Positions 17,110 through 26,418 are shown, numbered from the stretch's first letter. The stretch is 64,000 nucleotides of DNA from Celeribacter sp. PS-C1 (GCF_019429625.1 NZ_JAHXRW010000002.1:1-64000); one strand, 5' to 3'. Numbers and translations are program-made. Notes: a model not told the origin generated them from the sequence alone.

Positions 17110-17427
17110 ATGCAATGGCTGATGACCATCCTGCATGTCGACTCGGTGGCGGAGCTTTGGTGGGTGCTTTTTGGCCTCTCTGCGCAGCTCATGTTCACCG
17201 CGCGGTTCTTGTTGCAATGGATCGCCTCTGAACGCGCCAAAAATTCGGTGATGCCGGTGGCGTTCTGGTATTTCTCGCTGGCGGGCGGGGTGATGCTTTT
17301 GATCTATGCGCTCTACCGCAAAGACCCGGTCTTCGTTTTGGGCCAAGCCCTCGGCGTCGTGATCTACGTCCGCAATCTCTGGCTGATCTATGCAAATCGC
17401 CGCGCCAACAATGCCGTCTCGGACTGA
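17110..17427 (+). CDS. lipid A biosynthesis N-terminal (LABN) domain protein
   Basis: 105 residues with three membrane helices, containing LSAQLMFTARFLLQWIASERAK (interrupted by the helix boundary) and PVAFWYFSLAGG, typical of LABN proteins. They are predicted to take part in polyprenyl-linked sugar transfer, perhaps flipping the carrier; the activity is unproven. It begins 4 nt after the GT2 gene and its end overlaps the next gene's frame. Confidence 0.78.
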   Translation: MQWLMTILHVDSVAELWWVLFGLSAQLMFTARFLLQWIASERAKNSVMPVAFWYFSLAGGVMLLIYALYRKDPVFVLGQALGVVIYVRNLWLIYANRRANNAVSD

Positions 17428-18838
17428 ACCGCAAAGCTGGCGTCCTCTGGCGCTGATCTTCATTGCCGTGGCCGTCACGCTGCGGCTTTTGGCCTTGGGG
17501 TTTGATCGCACCGATCTCTTCGTCGATGAGGTGCAGTATTGGTTCTGGGGCCAGAACCTCGATTTCGGCTATTACTCCAAACCGCCTCTGATCGGCTGGC
17601 TGATCCGTTTTGTCACGGATCTGGCGGGCTCGGATGCCGCTTTTTGGGTGCGGATGCCGGGGGCGGTGCTGCATGGGGGCACGGCCTATCTGCTGGGCGC
17701 TCTGGCTTCGCGGCTCTTCGGACGTGAGGCTGCGATCTGGACCGTGGCGCTCTATCTGAGCCTGCCCTTCGTGGCTTTGGGCTCGGTGATGATCTCGACC
17801 GACACGGTGATGGCGCCGTTTTATGCTGCCGCTCTTCTGTTCTTTTTCCGCACGGCTGACACGCGCCGCCTGAGCGATGCGCTGGCCGTCGGAATTTTTG
17901 CAGGCCTTGCCTTTATGGCGAAATACGCCGCGATCTATTTCCTCATCGGCTCCGGGCTGGTGATCCTCACGCAGCCAGGTCTGCGTCCGGGCGCGCGCAA
18001 TCTCATGGTGATGATCGCGGGCTTTATCGTTACCATTCTGCCAAATGTGTTGTGGAACCTGTCGCATGACCTGACCACCGTATCCCATACGATGGACAAC
18101 GCGGGCTGGGTCCGGGATGGTGCGGCCTTTGATTTCGGATCAATGGCGGAGTTCTTTTTCAGCCAGTTTGGCGTTTTTGGTCCTGTGACCATGGGGGCGC
18201 TCGTGATCGCCTATCTGCGGCCCAAACGCGGGGCGCACATCGCACTCGTGCTGTTTTCTATCCCGGCGCTGGTGACCGTCACCGTTCAGGCGCTTTTGGA
18301 GCAGGCCTATGCAAATTGGGCCATCGCCACCTATTTTGCCGGGGTGATCTTGGCGGCCATGGTGTTGCCGCGCCTCGGGCGCTGGATCGCTTTGGGCATC
18401 AATGTGATCCTCTCGCTCCTCTTGCCGATCCTGATCGTTCTGGCGCCTTGGCCCCTAAGCGGGGCGGGTGATCCGTTGCTCGAACGCTATCTCGGGCGTC
18501 ATGCACTGTCTGAGAGCATTCTGGCGCTCGCGGACCAAGAGGGGCTGCCTGTCGTCAGCGGCAATCGCGATATCTTGGCCGATCTTTTCTACATCGGTCG
18601 TGACCGCGATGTGGCGCTCTATGCGATGCCGGAAACAGGTCGGGCCTCCAGCTACTATGCCCAAAACTTCGCGCTGCCTGAGACGGTTGCCGGCGATGTC
18701 CTTGTCCTGGGGGCCAGAACGCCGCGCTGTGAGGCGGAAAAGGTGGAGGGGTTGGTGCTTGAAGGGCTTTATGAGGGTGCCTCTCTCGCGGCGTGGCGCG
18801 TGTCGTCTGACTGTCTTCGGTCATTAGGTCGCGACTAA
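17390..18838 (+). CDS. ArnT-like family 39 membrane glycosyltransferase
   Basis: 482 residues with about ten or more membrane helices. The first periplasmic loop has DLFVDEVQYWFWGQNLDFGY (residues about 43-62), with the acidic catalytic position and the Y-Y-S-K-P-P-L motif of PMT/ArnT enzymes. It would transfer a sugar from polyprenyl phosphate to lipid A or another envelope acceptor in the periplasm. Starts at 17390 or 17411 are both possible, overlapping the LABN gene. It is the last gene of the three-gene operon. Confidence 0.8.
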   Translation: MQIAAPTMPSRTEPQSWRPLALIFIAVAVTLRLLALGFDRTDLFVDEVQYWFWGQNLDFGYYSKPPLIGWLIRFVTDLAGSDAAFWVRMPGAVLHGGTAYLLGALASRLFGREAAIWTVALYLSLPFVALGSVMISTDTVMAPFYAAALLFFFRTADTRRLSDALAVGIFAGLAFMAKYAAIYFLIGSGLVILTQPGLRPGARNLMVMIAGFIVTILPNVLWNLSHDLTTVSHTMDNAGWVRDGAAFDFGSMAEFFFSQFGVFGPVTMGALVIAYLRPKRGAHIALVLFSIPALVTVTVQALLEQAYANWAIATYFAGVILAAMVLPRLGRWIALGINVILSLLLPILIVLAPWPLSGAGDPLLERYLGRHALSESILALADQEGLPVVSGNRDILADLFYIGRDRDVALYAMPETGRASSYYAQNFALPETVAGDVLVLGARTPRCEAEKVEGLVLEGLYEGASLAAWRVSSDCLRSLGRD

Positions 18839-18853
18839 ACAAAAGAGCCGGAC

Positions 18854-18883
18854 AACAAAAAAACCGCCCAGCGACTGAACGGC
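18854..18883 (-). terminator. terminator of the sugar transferase gene
   Basis: On the minus strand, CCG-TT-CAG-TCG-CTG-GG-CGG is followed by seven T residues. This fits a Rho-independent end downstream of the ExoY-like gene, although the stem has an internal loop. Confidence 0.5.
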
Positions 18884-18911
18884 TTTCAGGTGTCTCAATG
18901 ATAAGGGCGCC

Positions 18912-19601
18912 TCAGTGACCGGTCGTTTTGAAGACCACGCTGACCGTTCGTAGGATGAGGCTCACATCCGTCAAAAAGCTCTGTTTGCGGTGGTAGAGAT
19001 TGTCGAACTTCACGCGGGCCACAAAGCTCGTCTCACCGCGACCCGAGACTTGCCACATGCCAGTGATGCCTGGACGCATCTCGAAATAGGCGCGGCCCTT
19101 TGCCTCTTCGTAGAGCATCTGCTGGCTCGGCATAAAGGGGCGCGGGCCGACAAAGCTCATGTCGCCCTTCAGCACATTGAGTACCTGAGGCAATTCATCG
19201 AGCGAGGTTTTGCGAATAAGCCGACCGATCTTGGTGATCCGAGGGTCGTGGCGCAATTTCTGGTAAGTGTTCCATTCCCGCGCGATTTCCGGGTCTTCTT
19301 TACACAGCTTCACCAAAAGCTGGTCGGCATTCACCCGCATGGAACGCAGTTTGTAGAACTGGAACACTCTGCCGTCTCGGCCAATCCGCCTCTGTGCGTA
19401 AAAGGCGGGCCCTCCATCAATTCTGACAAGAACGGCTAAGATCAAGATCAGGGGAATGACGAGAGGTGACACGAAGAGGAAAAACATGACGTCGAAGAGA
19501 CGTTTTCCAAAAGCCTCATAGGGCGAAAGGTGGAGGCGGGGGAGGGCCACCGAATTTGCAGGCGTATTGAACGTTCTCTCGGATTTGGATGGGTATACCA
19601 T
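18912..19601 (-). CDS. ExoY-like undecaprenyl-phosphate sugar-1-phosphate transferase
   Basis: A 229-residue bacterial sugar transferase. It has one N-terminal membrane segment (residues about 38-58) and the conserved blocks KLRSMRVNAD, RLIRKTSLDELPQ, VGPRPFMP and RPGITGMWQVSGR. It starts exopolysaccharide synthesis by loading the first sugar phosphate on undecaprenyl phosphate. I place the start at 19601 (MVYPSKSER) because GGAGGAAATT sits directly before it. The open frame to 19631 would encode this ribosome site as protein. No other exo genes are adjacent. Confidence 0.85.
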   Translation of the reverse strand: MVYPSKSERTFNTPANSVALPRLHLSPYEAFGKRLFDVMFFLFVSPLVIPLILILAVLVRIDGGPAFYAQRRIGRDGRVFQFYKLRSMRVNADQLLVKLCKEDPEIAREWNTYQKLRHDPRITKIGRLIRKTSLDELPQVLNVLKGDMSFVGPRPFMPSQQMLYEEAKGRAYFEMRPGITGMWQVSGRGETSFVARVKFDNLYHRKQSFLTDVSLILRTVSVVFKTTGH

Positions 19602-20151
19602 AATTTCCTCCGGAAACTCGTCTTGCGACATGCTAGGTCAAAAAATATCCATGCAACCTTAAGGAGAATTTGGCGCGAATGCTGCACATGAATATCTTTA
19701 TACCATAAGGGCGATGTTTCCTGCTCTATGGCAAGATGATTTTTGGCTAATTTTATTAACGTCGATAAGTTTTTGGCTGTTTTAAAGGCGAAATTGGCGC
19801 AAAAATCATTCATAAGAAAATTTGAAATGAAAAATCATGGTTAACGCGACTGGTCCGGAGCGCGGTGACATAGCGCAGTCTTTCGTCAGAGTTTGCGATT
19901 CGAGCGCCGCGCTGCCGCTATCGCATAGCGTGTATTTTTGACCGTATGAGTTTTGTGGTCTCTTGCACAGACAGACAGTCCAGCGGCATGTATACAATTG
20001 GGCATTGAAGTGGCGCGCATCGGAATGAGGCAGAGATGACAGTGCAGTTCGGCATCATGGACAGACGGGCGGATAGAGGGCTCGCAACGCAGGGCGCCAT
20101 CTCGCTATTGCGAAAGAGAGGCACGGATGTCATCCGCTTTCTTGAGGTGCG
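19602..20151. other. 550-bp A+T-richer intergenic region with a repeated 15-mer
   Basis: This gap between the divergent exoY-like and modB genes is visibly richer in A+T than its surroundings, mainly in 19630-19840. It holds two near-identical elements, GAATTTGGCGCGAAT (19666-19680) and GAAATTGGCGCAAAA (19790-19804), 124 bp apart in the same orientation. They are candidate regulator sites for the exopolysaccharide gene. A 48-codon frame at 20036-20182 has a GAGG ribosome site but resembles nothing I know. No RNA gene was recognised. Confidence 0.4.
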
Positions 20152-20886
20152 ATGCATTTTCGGGACAGGTGTTCCGTGCTGAGTTCGGCTGGTTTGGGGC
20201 CAGAGGAGTGGCAGGCCATTCTCCTGTCTCTAAAAGTGGCCTTCTGGGCCTCTCTCGCGAGCCTGCCCTTTGGCATTTTTATCGCTTATGCTTTGGCGCG
20301 CTGGCAGTTTCCCGGACGACAATGGCTCAACGGTCTGGTGCATTTGCCCCTGGTCATGCCGCCCGTGGTCACGGGCTATCTTCTCTTGATGACCTTTGGT
20401 ACCCGCGCGCCTATTGGCGCATTCTTGCAAGACCTCGGCATCGTCTTTTCCTTTCGCTGGACCGGCGCCGCACTGGCCGCCGCGATCATGGGTTTCCCGC
20501 TGATGGTGCGCGCCATCCGCCTGTCGATTGAAGCCGTGGACACCCGTCTCGAAGAGGCCGCTTCCACATTGGGGGCCTCGCCGCTCCGCGTGTTCTTTGG
20601 CGTGACCCTGCCGTTGTCTTGGCCGGGCATCCTTGCGGGGGCCGTTCTGGCCTATGCCAAGGCCTTGGGTGAATTCGGGGCCACGATCACTTTCGTCTCC
20701 AACATTCCGGGCCAGACCCGGACCTTGCCCTCTGCGATTTATGCCTTTTTGCAAGTGCCGGGAGGCGAAAGCGCAGCGCTGCGTCTGGTTGTGATCTCCA
20801 TCGTTTTGGCGATGGGCGCGCTCGTATTGTCCGAAGTTTTGGCGCGCCGTGTCTCAAAACGCCTGTCTGGGGGAGAACGCACATGA
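20152..20886 (+). CDS. modB: molybdate ABC transporter permease
   Basis: A 244-residue permease with about five membrane helices. The conserved cytoplasmic EAA loop contains EEAASTLGASPLRVFFGVTLP (residues about 140-160, split here by wording only), and MPPVVTGYLLL is typical of ModB. It moves molybdate across the inner membrane. The ATG at 20152 follows GAGGTGCG; a GTG at 20176 would give a shorter, also plausible, form. modC overlaps by 4 nt. The binding protein gene modA, normally upstream, is absent here. Confidence 0.87.
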   Translation: MHFRDRCSVLSSAGLGPEEWQAILLSLKVAFWASLASLPFGIFIAYALARWQFPGRQWLNGLVHLPLVMPPVVTGYLLLMTFGTRAPIGAFLQDLGIVFSFRWTGAALAAAIMGFPLMVRAIRLSIEAVDTRLEEAASTLGASPLRVFFGVTLPLSWPGILAGAVLAYAKALGEFGATITFVSNIPGQTRTLPSAIYAFLQVPGGESAALRLVVISIVLAMGALVLSEVLARRVSKRLSGGERT

Positions 20887-21962
20887 GCTTGCGTGTCGAT
20901 CTCAAACATCGCTTTTCGAAATTCTCCCTCGATCTCGGCTTTGATGTCCCCGACGGCATCACGGTTCTCTTCGGTCGCTCGGGTTCTGGAAAGTCGACCG
21001 TCCTGCGTGCCATCGCGGGGATTTTTAAACCGGATCAGGCCCGGATTATGCTCACGGATCGCGTGCTCTGCGACAGCGATGCGGGCCTTTGTCTTCCGCC
21101 GCACAAACGTCGCATCGGCATGATTTTCCAAGATGCCCGGCTGTTCCCGCATCTTACAGTGTCGCAAAATCTCGATTTCGGGCGGCGCTTTTCCGAGCGC
21201 AACGTGCCGCAACGTGAAGTCACGCAGATGGTCGACATGTTGGGCATCGGCGCCTTGCTGGACCGGCGCCCTGATGGATTGTCTGGCGGAGAACAACAGC
21301 GGGTCGCGATTGGCCGGGCGCTTTTGTCCGGTGCGGAGATGATCCTCGCCGATGAGCCTTTGGCTGCCTTGGATGAGGCGCGTAAGGCGGAGATTTTGCC
21401 TTATTTCGAGAGGCTTCGCGACGAGATCGGTATTCCCGTTCTCTACGTGAGCCATAGCCCTGCTGAGGTCGCGCGCCTTGCCACCACCGTGATTGCTTTG
21501 GAGGCCGGCCAAGTGATCGGGCAGGGCAGCGCCGAGGCGGTGTTGGGTGATCCCGCGGTTCTGCCAGTGGGTGCGGGCGGGGCCGGGGCGCTGATCCGGG
21601 CCACGGTGCGGGGGCATCACGAGGATGGGTTGACTGAGCTGGACGCTGGGGGCGAGGCCCTGTTCCTGCCACATCTCAACGCCGATGCGGGGCATCCCGT
21701 GCGTCTGCGTATTGCGGCGCACGAGGTGATCCTGTCTCCAGAGCGTCCGGTCGGACTGTCTGCGCTCAATATTTTGAGTGGCACCATTGCCGAGATCTCC
21801 GAGGCGCAAGGCTCCGCCGTTTTGGTTGCTGTGCAAACTGGGGCAGGTCGCGTCTTGGCGCGGGTGACGACGCGTTCGGTTGCGGCCTTGGGGCTGCGCG
21901 TGGGTGCACCCTGTCACGCCGTGGTGAAGACTGCCTCGATCGCGCAGGACAATCTCGCCTAA
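20883..21962 (+). CDS. modC: molybdate ABC transporter ATPase
   Basis: A 359-residue ATPase. It has Walker A GRSGSGKST (residues about 31-39), signature LSGGEQQRV and Walker B MILADEPLAALD. The C-terminal Mop/TOBE domain (about 285-355, including NILSGTIAEI) binds molybdate in this family. It energises uptake through ModB. The start overlaps the modB stop (ATGA). No clear terminator follows. Confidence 0.9.
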   Translation: MSLRVDLKHRFSKFSLDLGFDVPDGITVLFGRSGSGKSTVLRAIAGIFKPDQARIMLTDRVLCDSDAGLCLPPHKRRIGMIFQDARLFPHLTVSQNLDFGRRFSERNVPQREVTQMVDMLGIGALLDRRPDGLSGGEQQRVAIGRALLSGAEMILADEPLAALDEARKAEILPYFERLRDEIGIPVLYVSHSPAEVARLATTVIALEAGQVIGQGSAEAVLGDPAVLPVGAGGAGALIRATVRGHHEDGLTELDAGGEALFLPHLNADAGHPVRLRIAAHEVILSPERPVGLSALNILSGTIAEISEAQGSAVLVAVQTGAGRVLARVTTRSVAALGLRVGAPCHAVVKTASIAQDNLA

Positions 21963-22065
21963 TCTGGGTGCAATGCGTTTGACTGAGAAAAACCGGTCTT
22001 AAAACGACATTTTTCTATCTCTCTGCCGCAGGCTATGCTTGCCTAGGGTAAGGATTTTGCTTACA

Positions 22066-22083
22066 TATGCAATAAATTGAATG
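22066..22083. promoter_or_regulatory. 18-bp motif shared with the sulfide oxidoreductase promoter
   Basis: TATGCA-ATAAAT-TGAATG lies about 35 bp before the efflux gene start at 22119. The same outer hexamers with an identical 6-bp spacer occur, inverted, in front of the sulfide:quinone oxidoreductase-like gene (14438-14455). This suggests one common repressor or activator. Confidence 0.45.
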
Positions 22084-22118
22084 TTAGGCCGCTGCCTGAC
22101 GCCAGAATCGAGGTCAAA

Positions 22119-23105
22119 ATGCGCCGCACCCTTTTGCTCACGATGATGCTTCTGCCAGGGTCCATCCTGGTTGGGCATCCCGCCGTCTCAGAAACCCTCT
22201 CGCTCACGCCGCAGCCGATAACCGAATGGAAGCCGGTCTATGCCGAGGTCGAGCCCCGCGATCAGGTGCCCGCCCGTGCGCGCATCGGCGGCACGATCAC
22301 CACGCTGGATGTGACCGAGGGCGATCTGGTCGAGGCGGGGCAACGTGTGGCGCTGATCGAAGACACCAAGCTTTTGTTCCAGATCGAAGGCATCGACGCT
22401 CAGCTTGACGCCTATAACTCCCAGCTTGTGAAAGCGCAGGACGATCTAACTCGGGGCGAGTCGTTGTCGGAACGCGGCGTGATTTCCACCGCAAGCCTGC
22501 AGGCGTTGCAAACCAACGTTACCGTGCTCGAAGGCCAGATCACCTCACTTCAGGCGGAGCGCCAAGTCGTGTCTCGCCAGATCGAAGAGGGTGAAGTGCT
22601 GGCCCCTGAGGCGGGTGTGGTGCTCGATGTGCCGGTGTCGAAAGGCGCCGTCATCATGGGCGGCGAACAGGTTGCGCTCATTGGCGCGGGCGGCACCTTC
22701 CTGCGTCTCGGTGTGTCCGAACGCTACGCGGATCGTCTCACTGAAGGCGACACCATTCAGATTTTGGGGGCAGGCGAGCCCCAGACTGGCACGCTCGCGA
22801 AGATCTATCCGCTGATCCAAGGCGGTCGTGTTGAGGCCGATGTTGAGGTAGATGACTTGGATGCGCGTTTTGTCGGACGTCGCGTGCAAGTGCAGCTCCC
22901 TGTCGGCAGCCATGACGCGCTTTTGGTGCCGTTAACCGCGTTGAGCCAATCCGGTGGTCTCGATTTCGTTTCGGTCGAAGCGGACGGACATTCCAGCGCC
23001 CGTGTCGTTGTGCCAGGCAATGAGGTGACGCTGGACGGAGCCACCTATGTTGAAATTCTGAGCGGCCTGTCCGCTGGCGATGTGGTGGTGATCGACCATG
23101 AATAA
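22119..23105 (+). CDS. RND efflux periplasmic adaptor (membrane fusion) protein
   Basis: 328 residues with a Sec signal peptide (MRRTLLLTMMLLPGSILVG, cleavage after about residue 27). A biotinyl-lipoyl half-motif follows (ARIGGTITTLDVTEGDLVEAG), then a coiled-coil hairpin (about 88-150), the second half-motif (LAPEAGVVLDV) and a beta-barrel. It links the inner-membrane pump to an outer-membrane channel. Its end overlaps the pump gene by 8 nt. The frame is open to 22077, but the signal peptide fixes the start. No TolC gene is nearby. Confidence 0.86.
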   Translation: MRRTLLLTMMLLPGSILVGHPAVSETLSLTPQPITEWKPVYAEVEPRDQVPARARIGGTITTLDVTEGDLVEAGQRVALIEDTKLLFQIEGIDAQLDAYNSQLVKAQDDLTRGESLSERGVISTASLQALQTNVTVLEGQITSLQAERQVVSRQIEEGEVLAPEAGVVLDVPVSKGAVIMGGEQVALIGAGGTFLRLGVSERYADRLTEGDTIQILGAGEPQTGTLAKIYPLIQGGRVEADVEVDDLDARFVGRRVQVQLPVGSHDALLVPLTALSQSGGLDFVSVEADGHSSARVVVPGNEVTLDGATYVEILSGLSAGDVVVIDHE

Positions 23106-26100
23106 TCCACACGGACCGTCGGGCGCGCTCGGCATCGCCGGCCATCTGACCCGCAGCTTCATTCTTTCTCCTCTGACCCCGCTGTTCCTGCTGGCCGCGC
23201 TGGCCGTCGGGATGATCGCGTTGATCTCCCTGCCGCGCGAAGAGGAGCCGCAAATCTCCGTGCCCCTCGTGGACATCCATGTCGAAACCCCGGGGCTAAA
23301 GGCACAAGACGGGCTCAAGCTTGTTACCGAGCCGCTGGAGACCATCGTCAAGGGCATCGATCAGGTCGAACATGTCTACTCCGACAGTCGCGACGACCAC
23401 ATTATGGTCACCGCGCGCTTTGACGTGGGCGTGCCCTCCGAGACTGCCATCGTGCGGGTTCGGGACAAGATCATGGCCAATCTCGACCGCCTTCCGGTCG
23501 GGATCAACGAACCGCTCGTGGTGGGCCGAGGCATCAACGATGTCGCCATCGTGGCGCTGACCTTTAGTCCGTCAGAGGACAACGAGGCCATGACAGCGGC
23601 TGATTTGACGCGGGTCGTCAAGGAGGTCGAGGTTCAGCTCGCGCGGATCGAAAACGTTGGTCTGACCTATGTGATCGGCGCTACCGAAGAGGCGCTGCGT
23701 GTCGCGCCGGACCCGGAAAAATTGGCGCTTTACGGTGTTACGCTGCAACAGCTCTCGAACAAGGTGGCTGGCGCCAATTCCGCCAGCCCCGCCGGGCTTT
23801 TGCGCGATGGTGGCGAACAGATCGGCCTGATCGTCGGCAAAACGCTGACGACGCCCGAGGAGATCGGCAACCTTGAATTGACCGCCCGCGATGGGCGTAC
23901 GGTCTACGTGCGTGATGTGGCCGATGTCGCTTTTGTCTCCGATCTTGATGAGCACTATGTCGCAACGCTGACGCGCGCAGGCGCGCAGGGCGAAGAGGCC
24001 GCGGAAGAGGGCCATGTCGAGATGGACATGGACGCCCCGATCATTCGTCGTCCTGCGGTAACGCTGGCAATTGCCAAACGGGCGGGCGCCAATGCTGTCG
24101 TCGTGGCCGAGGAAATCCTGCATCGTGTCGAGACAATGAGGGGCGAGCTCATCCCCGACAGCATCGATGTCGAAGTCACCCGAGACTATGGCGAAACCGC
24201 CAATGAAAAAGCCAACGAGCTGCTGTTCCACTTGGCGCTTGCGACGCTTTCCATCGTCGGACTTGTGTTGATCGCCATCGGCTGGCGTGAGGCCATCGTG
24301 GTCGCAATCGTGATCCCGGTGACCATCCTTTTGACGCTCTTTGCCTCCTATATCATGGGCTACACGCTCAACCGCGTGTCTTTGTTTGCGCTGATTTTCT
24401 CTATCGGCATCCTCGTCGATGATGCCATCGTGGTGATCGAAAATATCGCGCGCCACTGGGGGCTGAAGCGTCCGGGGCAGAACCGCTTTGGCGCGGCCAT
24501 CGCCGCCGTGGCCGAGGTCGGCAACCCGACCATCGTCGCGACGCTCACCGTGGTGGTGGCACTTTTGCCGATGCTTTTCGTCTCCGGCATGATGGGCCCC
24601 TACATGTCGCCGATCCCGGCCAATGCCTCAGCTGCGATGATCTTTTCCTTCTTCGTGGCCGTGATGATCACGCCTTGGCTCATGCTGAAAATTGCCGGCG
24701 GGGCCGAGTTGCATCATGATGGCGATCATGCTGAAGGCGGAGTTCCGGGCGGCAAACTGGGCAAGCTCTACACGCGGATTGCCAGTCCGATCCTGCACTC
24801 GAAAGGTCACGCCTGGGTTTTCCTAATCGTCGTGATTGTGCTGTCCTTTGGCTCTCTGGGTGCGCTTTACACCAAAGATGTCACGGTCAAGCTTCTGCCT
24901 TTCGACAATAAATCCGAGTTGTCGGTGATGATCGATCTGCCAGAGGGGGCGTCGGTCGAGGCGACCGATGCGATTGCGCAGGAGGCGGCCAGGCTGGCCA
25001 TGACCCTGCCGGAGGTGATGTCGGCGCAGACTCATGCTGGGACTGCGGGCGCCTTTAACTTCAACGGTTTGGTGCGGCACTACTATCTGCGTGAAAATCC
25101 GGAAATGGGCGAAGTGCAACTCAAGCTCCTGCCGAAGGGTGATCGTGATCGAACCTCGCATGATATCGCGCTGGAGTTGCGTGAGATGCTGCTTGAGGGC
25201 ATTTCCGTCCCGCCTGGAACGGCCATGAAAGTGGTCGAGCCCCCGCCGGGTCCGCCGGTGATCTCGACGCTTCTGGCGGAGATATATGGACCCGATGGCG
25301 CGACCCGTCGCGAGGTGGCTGGCAAAGTGCGCGAGGCCTTTGAAAACGTGGATTTCATTGTCGATACCGATGACAATTACGGTGTCCAGGCTCGGCGCAT
25401 CCGGGCAGAGATGAAACCCTCTGACCTGAATTTCTATCAGGTGGCCGAAGCCGATGCCGCACAGACGCTGCAGCTTCTCAACGGCTACACCACGGTTGGT
25501 TATTCACATCGTGGCGAGGGGCGGCGTCCGATTCCGATCGTAATTGGGCGCGACAAATCCGACCGCGTTTTGGATGCGACGGCTCTCTCGACGCCGGTTC
25601 CTGCCAATGCTTTGCCCGGTGGGCGCGGTGTGGTCGAGCTGGGGGATGTGGTTGCCATCACCGAAGAGGAGACCTCATTCCCGATCTTCCGGCATAATGG
25701 ATATGATGCCGTGATGGTGCAGGCGGAACTTGCGGGCGCCTATGAAGCGCCGCTTTATGGCATGCTGGCGGTGGCCGAAAAACTCGATGAAATGGAGTGG
25801 CCCGAGGGGCTGAAGCCTGAGATTTCCTTGCATGGGCAGCCGACGGACACGTCGAAGCCGGTGCTGCTTTGGGATGGGGAATGGGAAGTGACTTGGGTCA
25901 CGTTCCGCGACATGGGGGCCGCCTTTGGTGTGGCGCTCTTGGGGATCTATATTCTCGTCGTGGCACAGTTCGGTTCGTTCCGTTTGCCTCTGGTGATCCT
26001 GACGCCAGTGCCGCTCACCTTCCTTGGCATCATGATCGGCCACTGGCTGTTCAACGCGCCTTTCTCTGCACCCTCGATGATCGGCTTCATTGCTCTCGCG

Positions 26101-26373
26101 GGGATCATCGTGCGGAACTCGATCCTCTTGGTCGACTTCATCCGTAATGCCGATGACGATGGCAAGGTGACGACAGAGATCCTACTGGAAGCTGGTGCCA
26201 CCCGGTTCAAACCGATCTTGCTCACGGCTGTGGCGGCGATGATCGGTGCGGCGGTGATCTTGGCTGACCCGATCTTTCAGGGGCTGGCTTTGTCGCTGTT
26301 CTTCGGCTTGTTGTCTTCGACCGCACTTACGGTGCTGGTGATCCCGGCGATCTATCGTATCTTCAAGATGTGA
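23098..26373 (+). CDS. RND-family efflux pump
   Basis: A 1091-residue AcrB/HAE-type pump with 12 membrane helices in two halves. The helix-4 proton-relay region has the acidic residues in FSIGILVDDAIVVIENIARH (residues about 440-459), and the second repeat ends in FIALAGIIVRNSILLVDFIR. It is longer than AcrB, with an acidic insert near residue 300 (GAQGEEAAEEGHVEMDMDAP) and a histidine-rich loop (ELHHDGDHAEGG, about 540). These could bind metal, though the helix motif is not the metal-specific CusA type. The substrate is unknown. Confidence 0.88.
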   Translation: MNNPHGPSGALGIAGHLTRSFILSPLTPLFLLAALAVGMIALISLPREEEPQISVPLVDIHVETPGLKAQDGLKLVTEPLETIVKGIDQVEHVYSDSRDDHIMVTARFDVGVPSETAIVRVRDKIMANLDRLPVGINEPLVVGRGINDVAIVALTFSPSEDNEAMTAADLTRVVKEVEVQLARIENVGLTYVIGATEEALRVAPDPEKLALYGVTLQQLSNKVAGANSASPAGLLRDGGEQIGLIVGKTLTTPEEIGNLELTARDGRTVYVRDVADVAFVSDLDEHYVATLTRAGAQGEEAAEEGHVEMDMDAPIIRRPAVTLAIAKRAGANAVVVAEEILHRVETMRGELIPDSIDVEVTRDYGETANEKANELLFHLALATLSIVGLVLIAIGWREAIVVAIVIPVTILLTLFASYIMGYTLNRVSLFALIFSIGILVDDAIVVIENIARHWGLKRPGQNRFGAAIAAVAEVGNPTIVATLTVVVALLPMLFVSGMMGPYMSPIPANASAAMIFSFFVAVMITPWLMLKIAGGAELHHDGDHAEGGVPGGKLGKLYTRIASPILHSKGHAWVFLIVVIVLSFGSLGALYTKDVTVKLLPFDNKSELSVMIDLPEGASVEATDAIAQEAARLAMTLPEVMSAQTHAGTAGAFNFNGLVRHYYLRENPEMGEVQLKLLPKGDRDRTSHDIALELREMLLEGISVPPGTAMKVVEPPPGPPVISTLLAEIYGPDGATRREVAGKVREAFENVDFIVDTDDNYGVQARRIRAEMKPSDLNFYQVAEADAAQTLQLLNGYTTVGYSHRGEGRRPIPIVIGRDKSDRVLDATALSTPVPANALPGGRGVVELGDVVAITEEETSFPIFRHNGYDAVMVQAELAGAYEAPLYGMLAVAEKLDEMEWPEGLKPEISLHGQPTDTSKPVLLWDGEWEVTWVTFRDMGAAFGVALLGIYILVVAQFGSFRLPLVILTPVPLTFLGIMIGHWLFNAPFSAPSMIGFIALAGIIVRNSILLVDFIRNADDDGKVTTEILLEAGATRFKPILLTAVAAMIGAAVILADPIFQGLALSLFFGLLSSTALTVLVIPAIYRIFKM

Positions 26374-26391
26374 CTTGAAGGTGCCTTAAAC

Positions 26392-26418
26392 GGGGGAGCG
26401 AGTTGCGCTCCCCTTTAT
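26392..26418 (+). terminator. terminator of the RND operon
   Basis: GGGGAGCG and CGCTCCCC form a strong stem around AGTTG, followed by TTTATT. It lies 20 bp after the pump stop and just before the convergent chemoreceptor gene. Confidence 0.75.

Noticed and set aside
20036-20182. 48-codon frame before modB with a GAGG ribosome site
   Set aside because: It overlaps the modB start in another frame and resembles no known protein, including ModA or ModE. Too weak to list as a gene.
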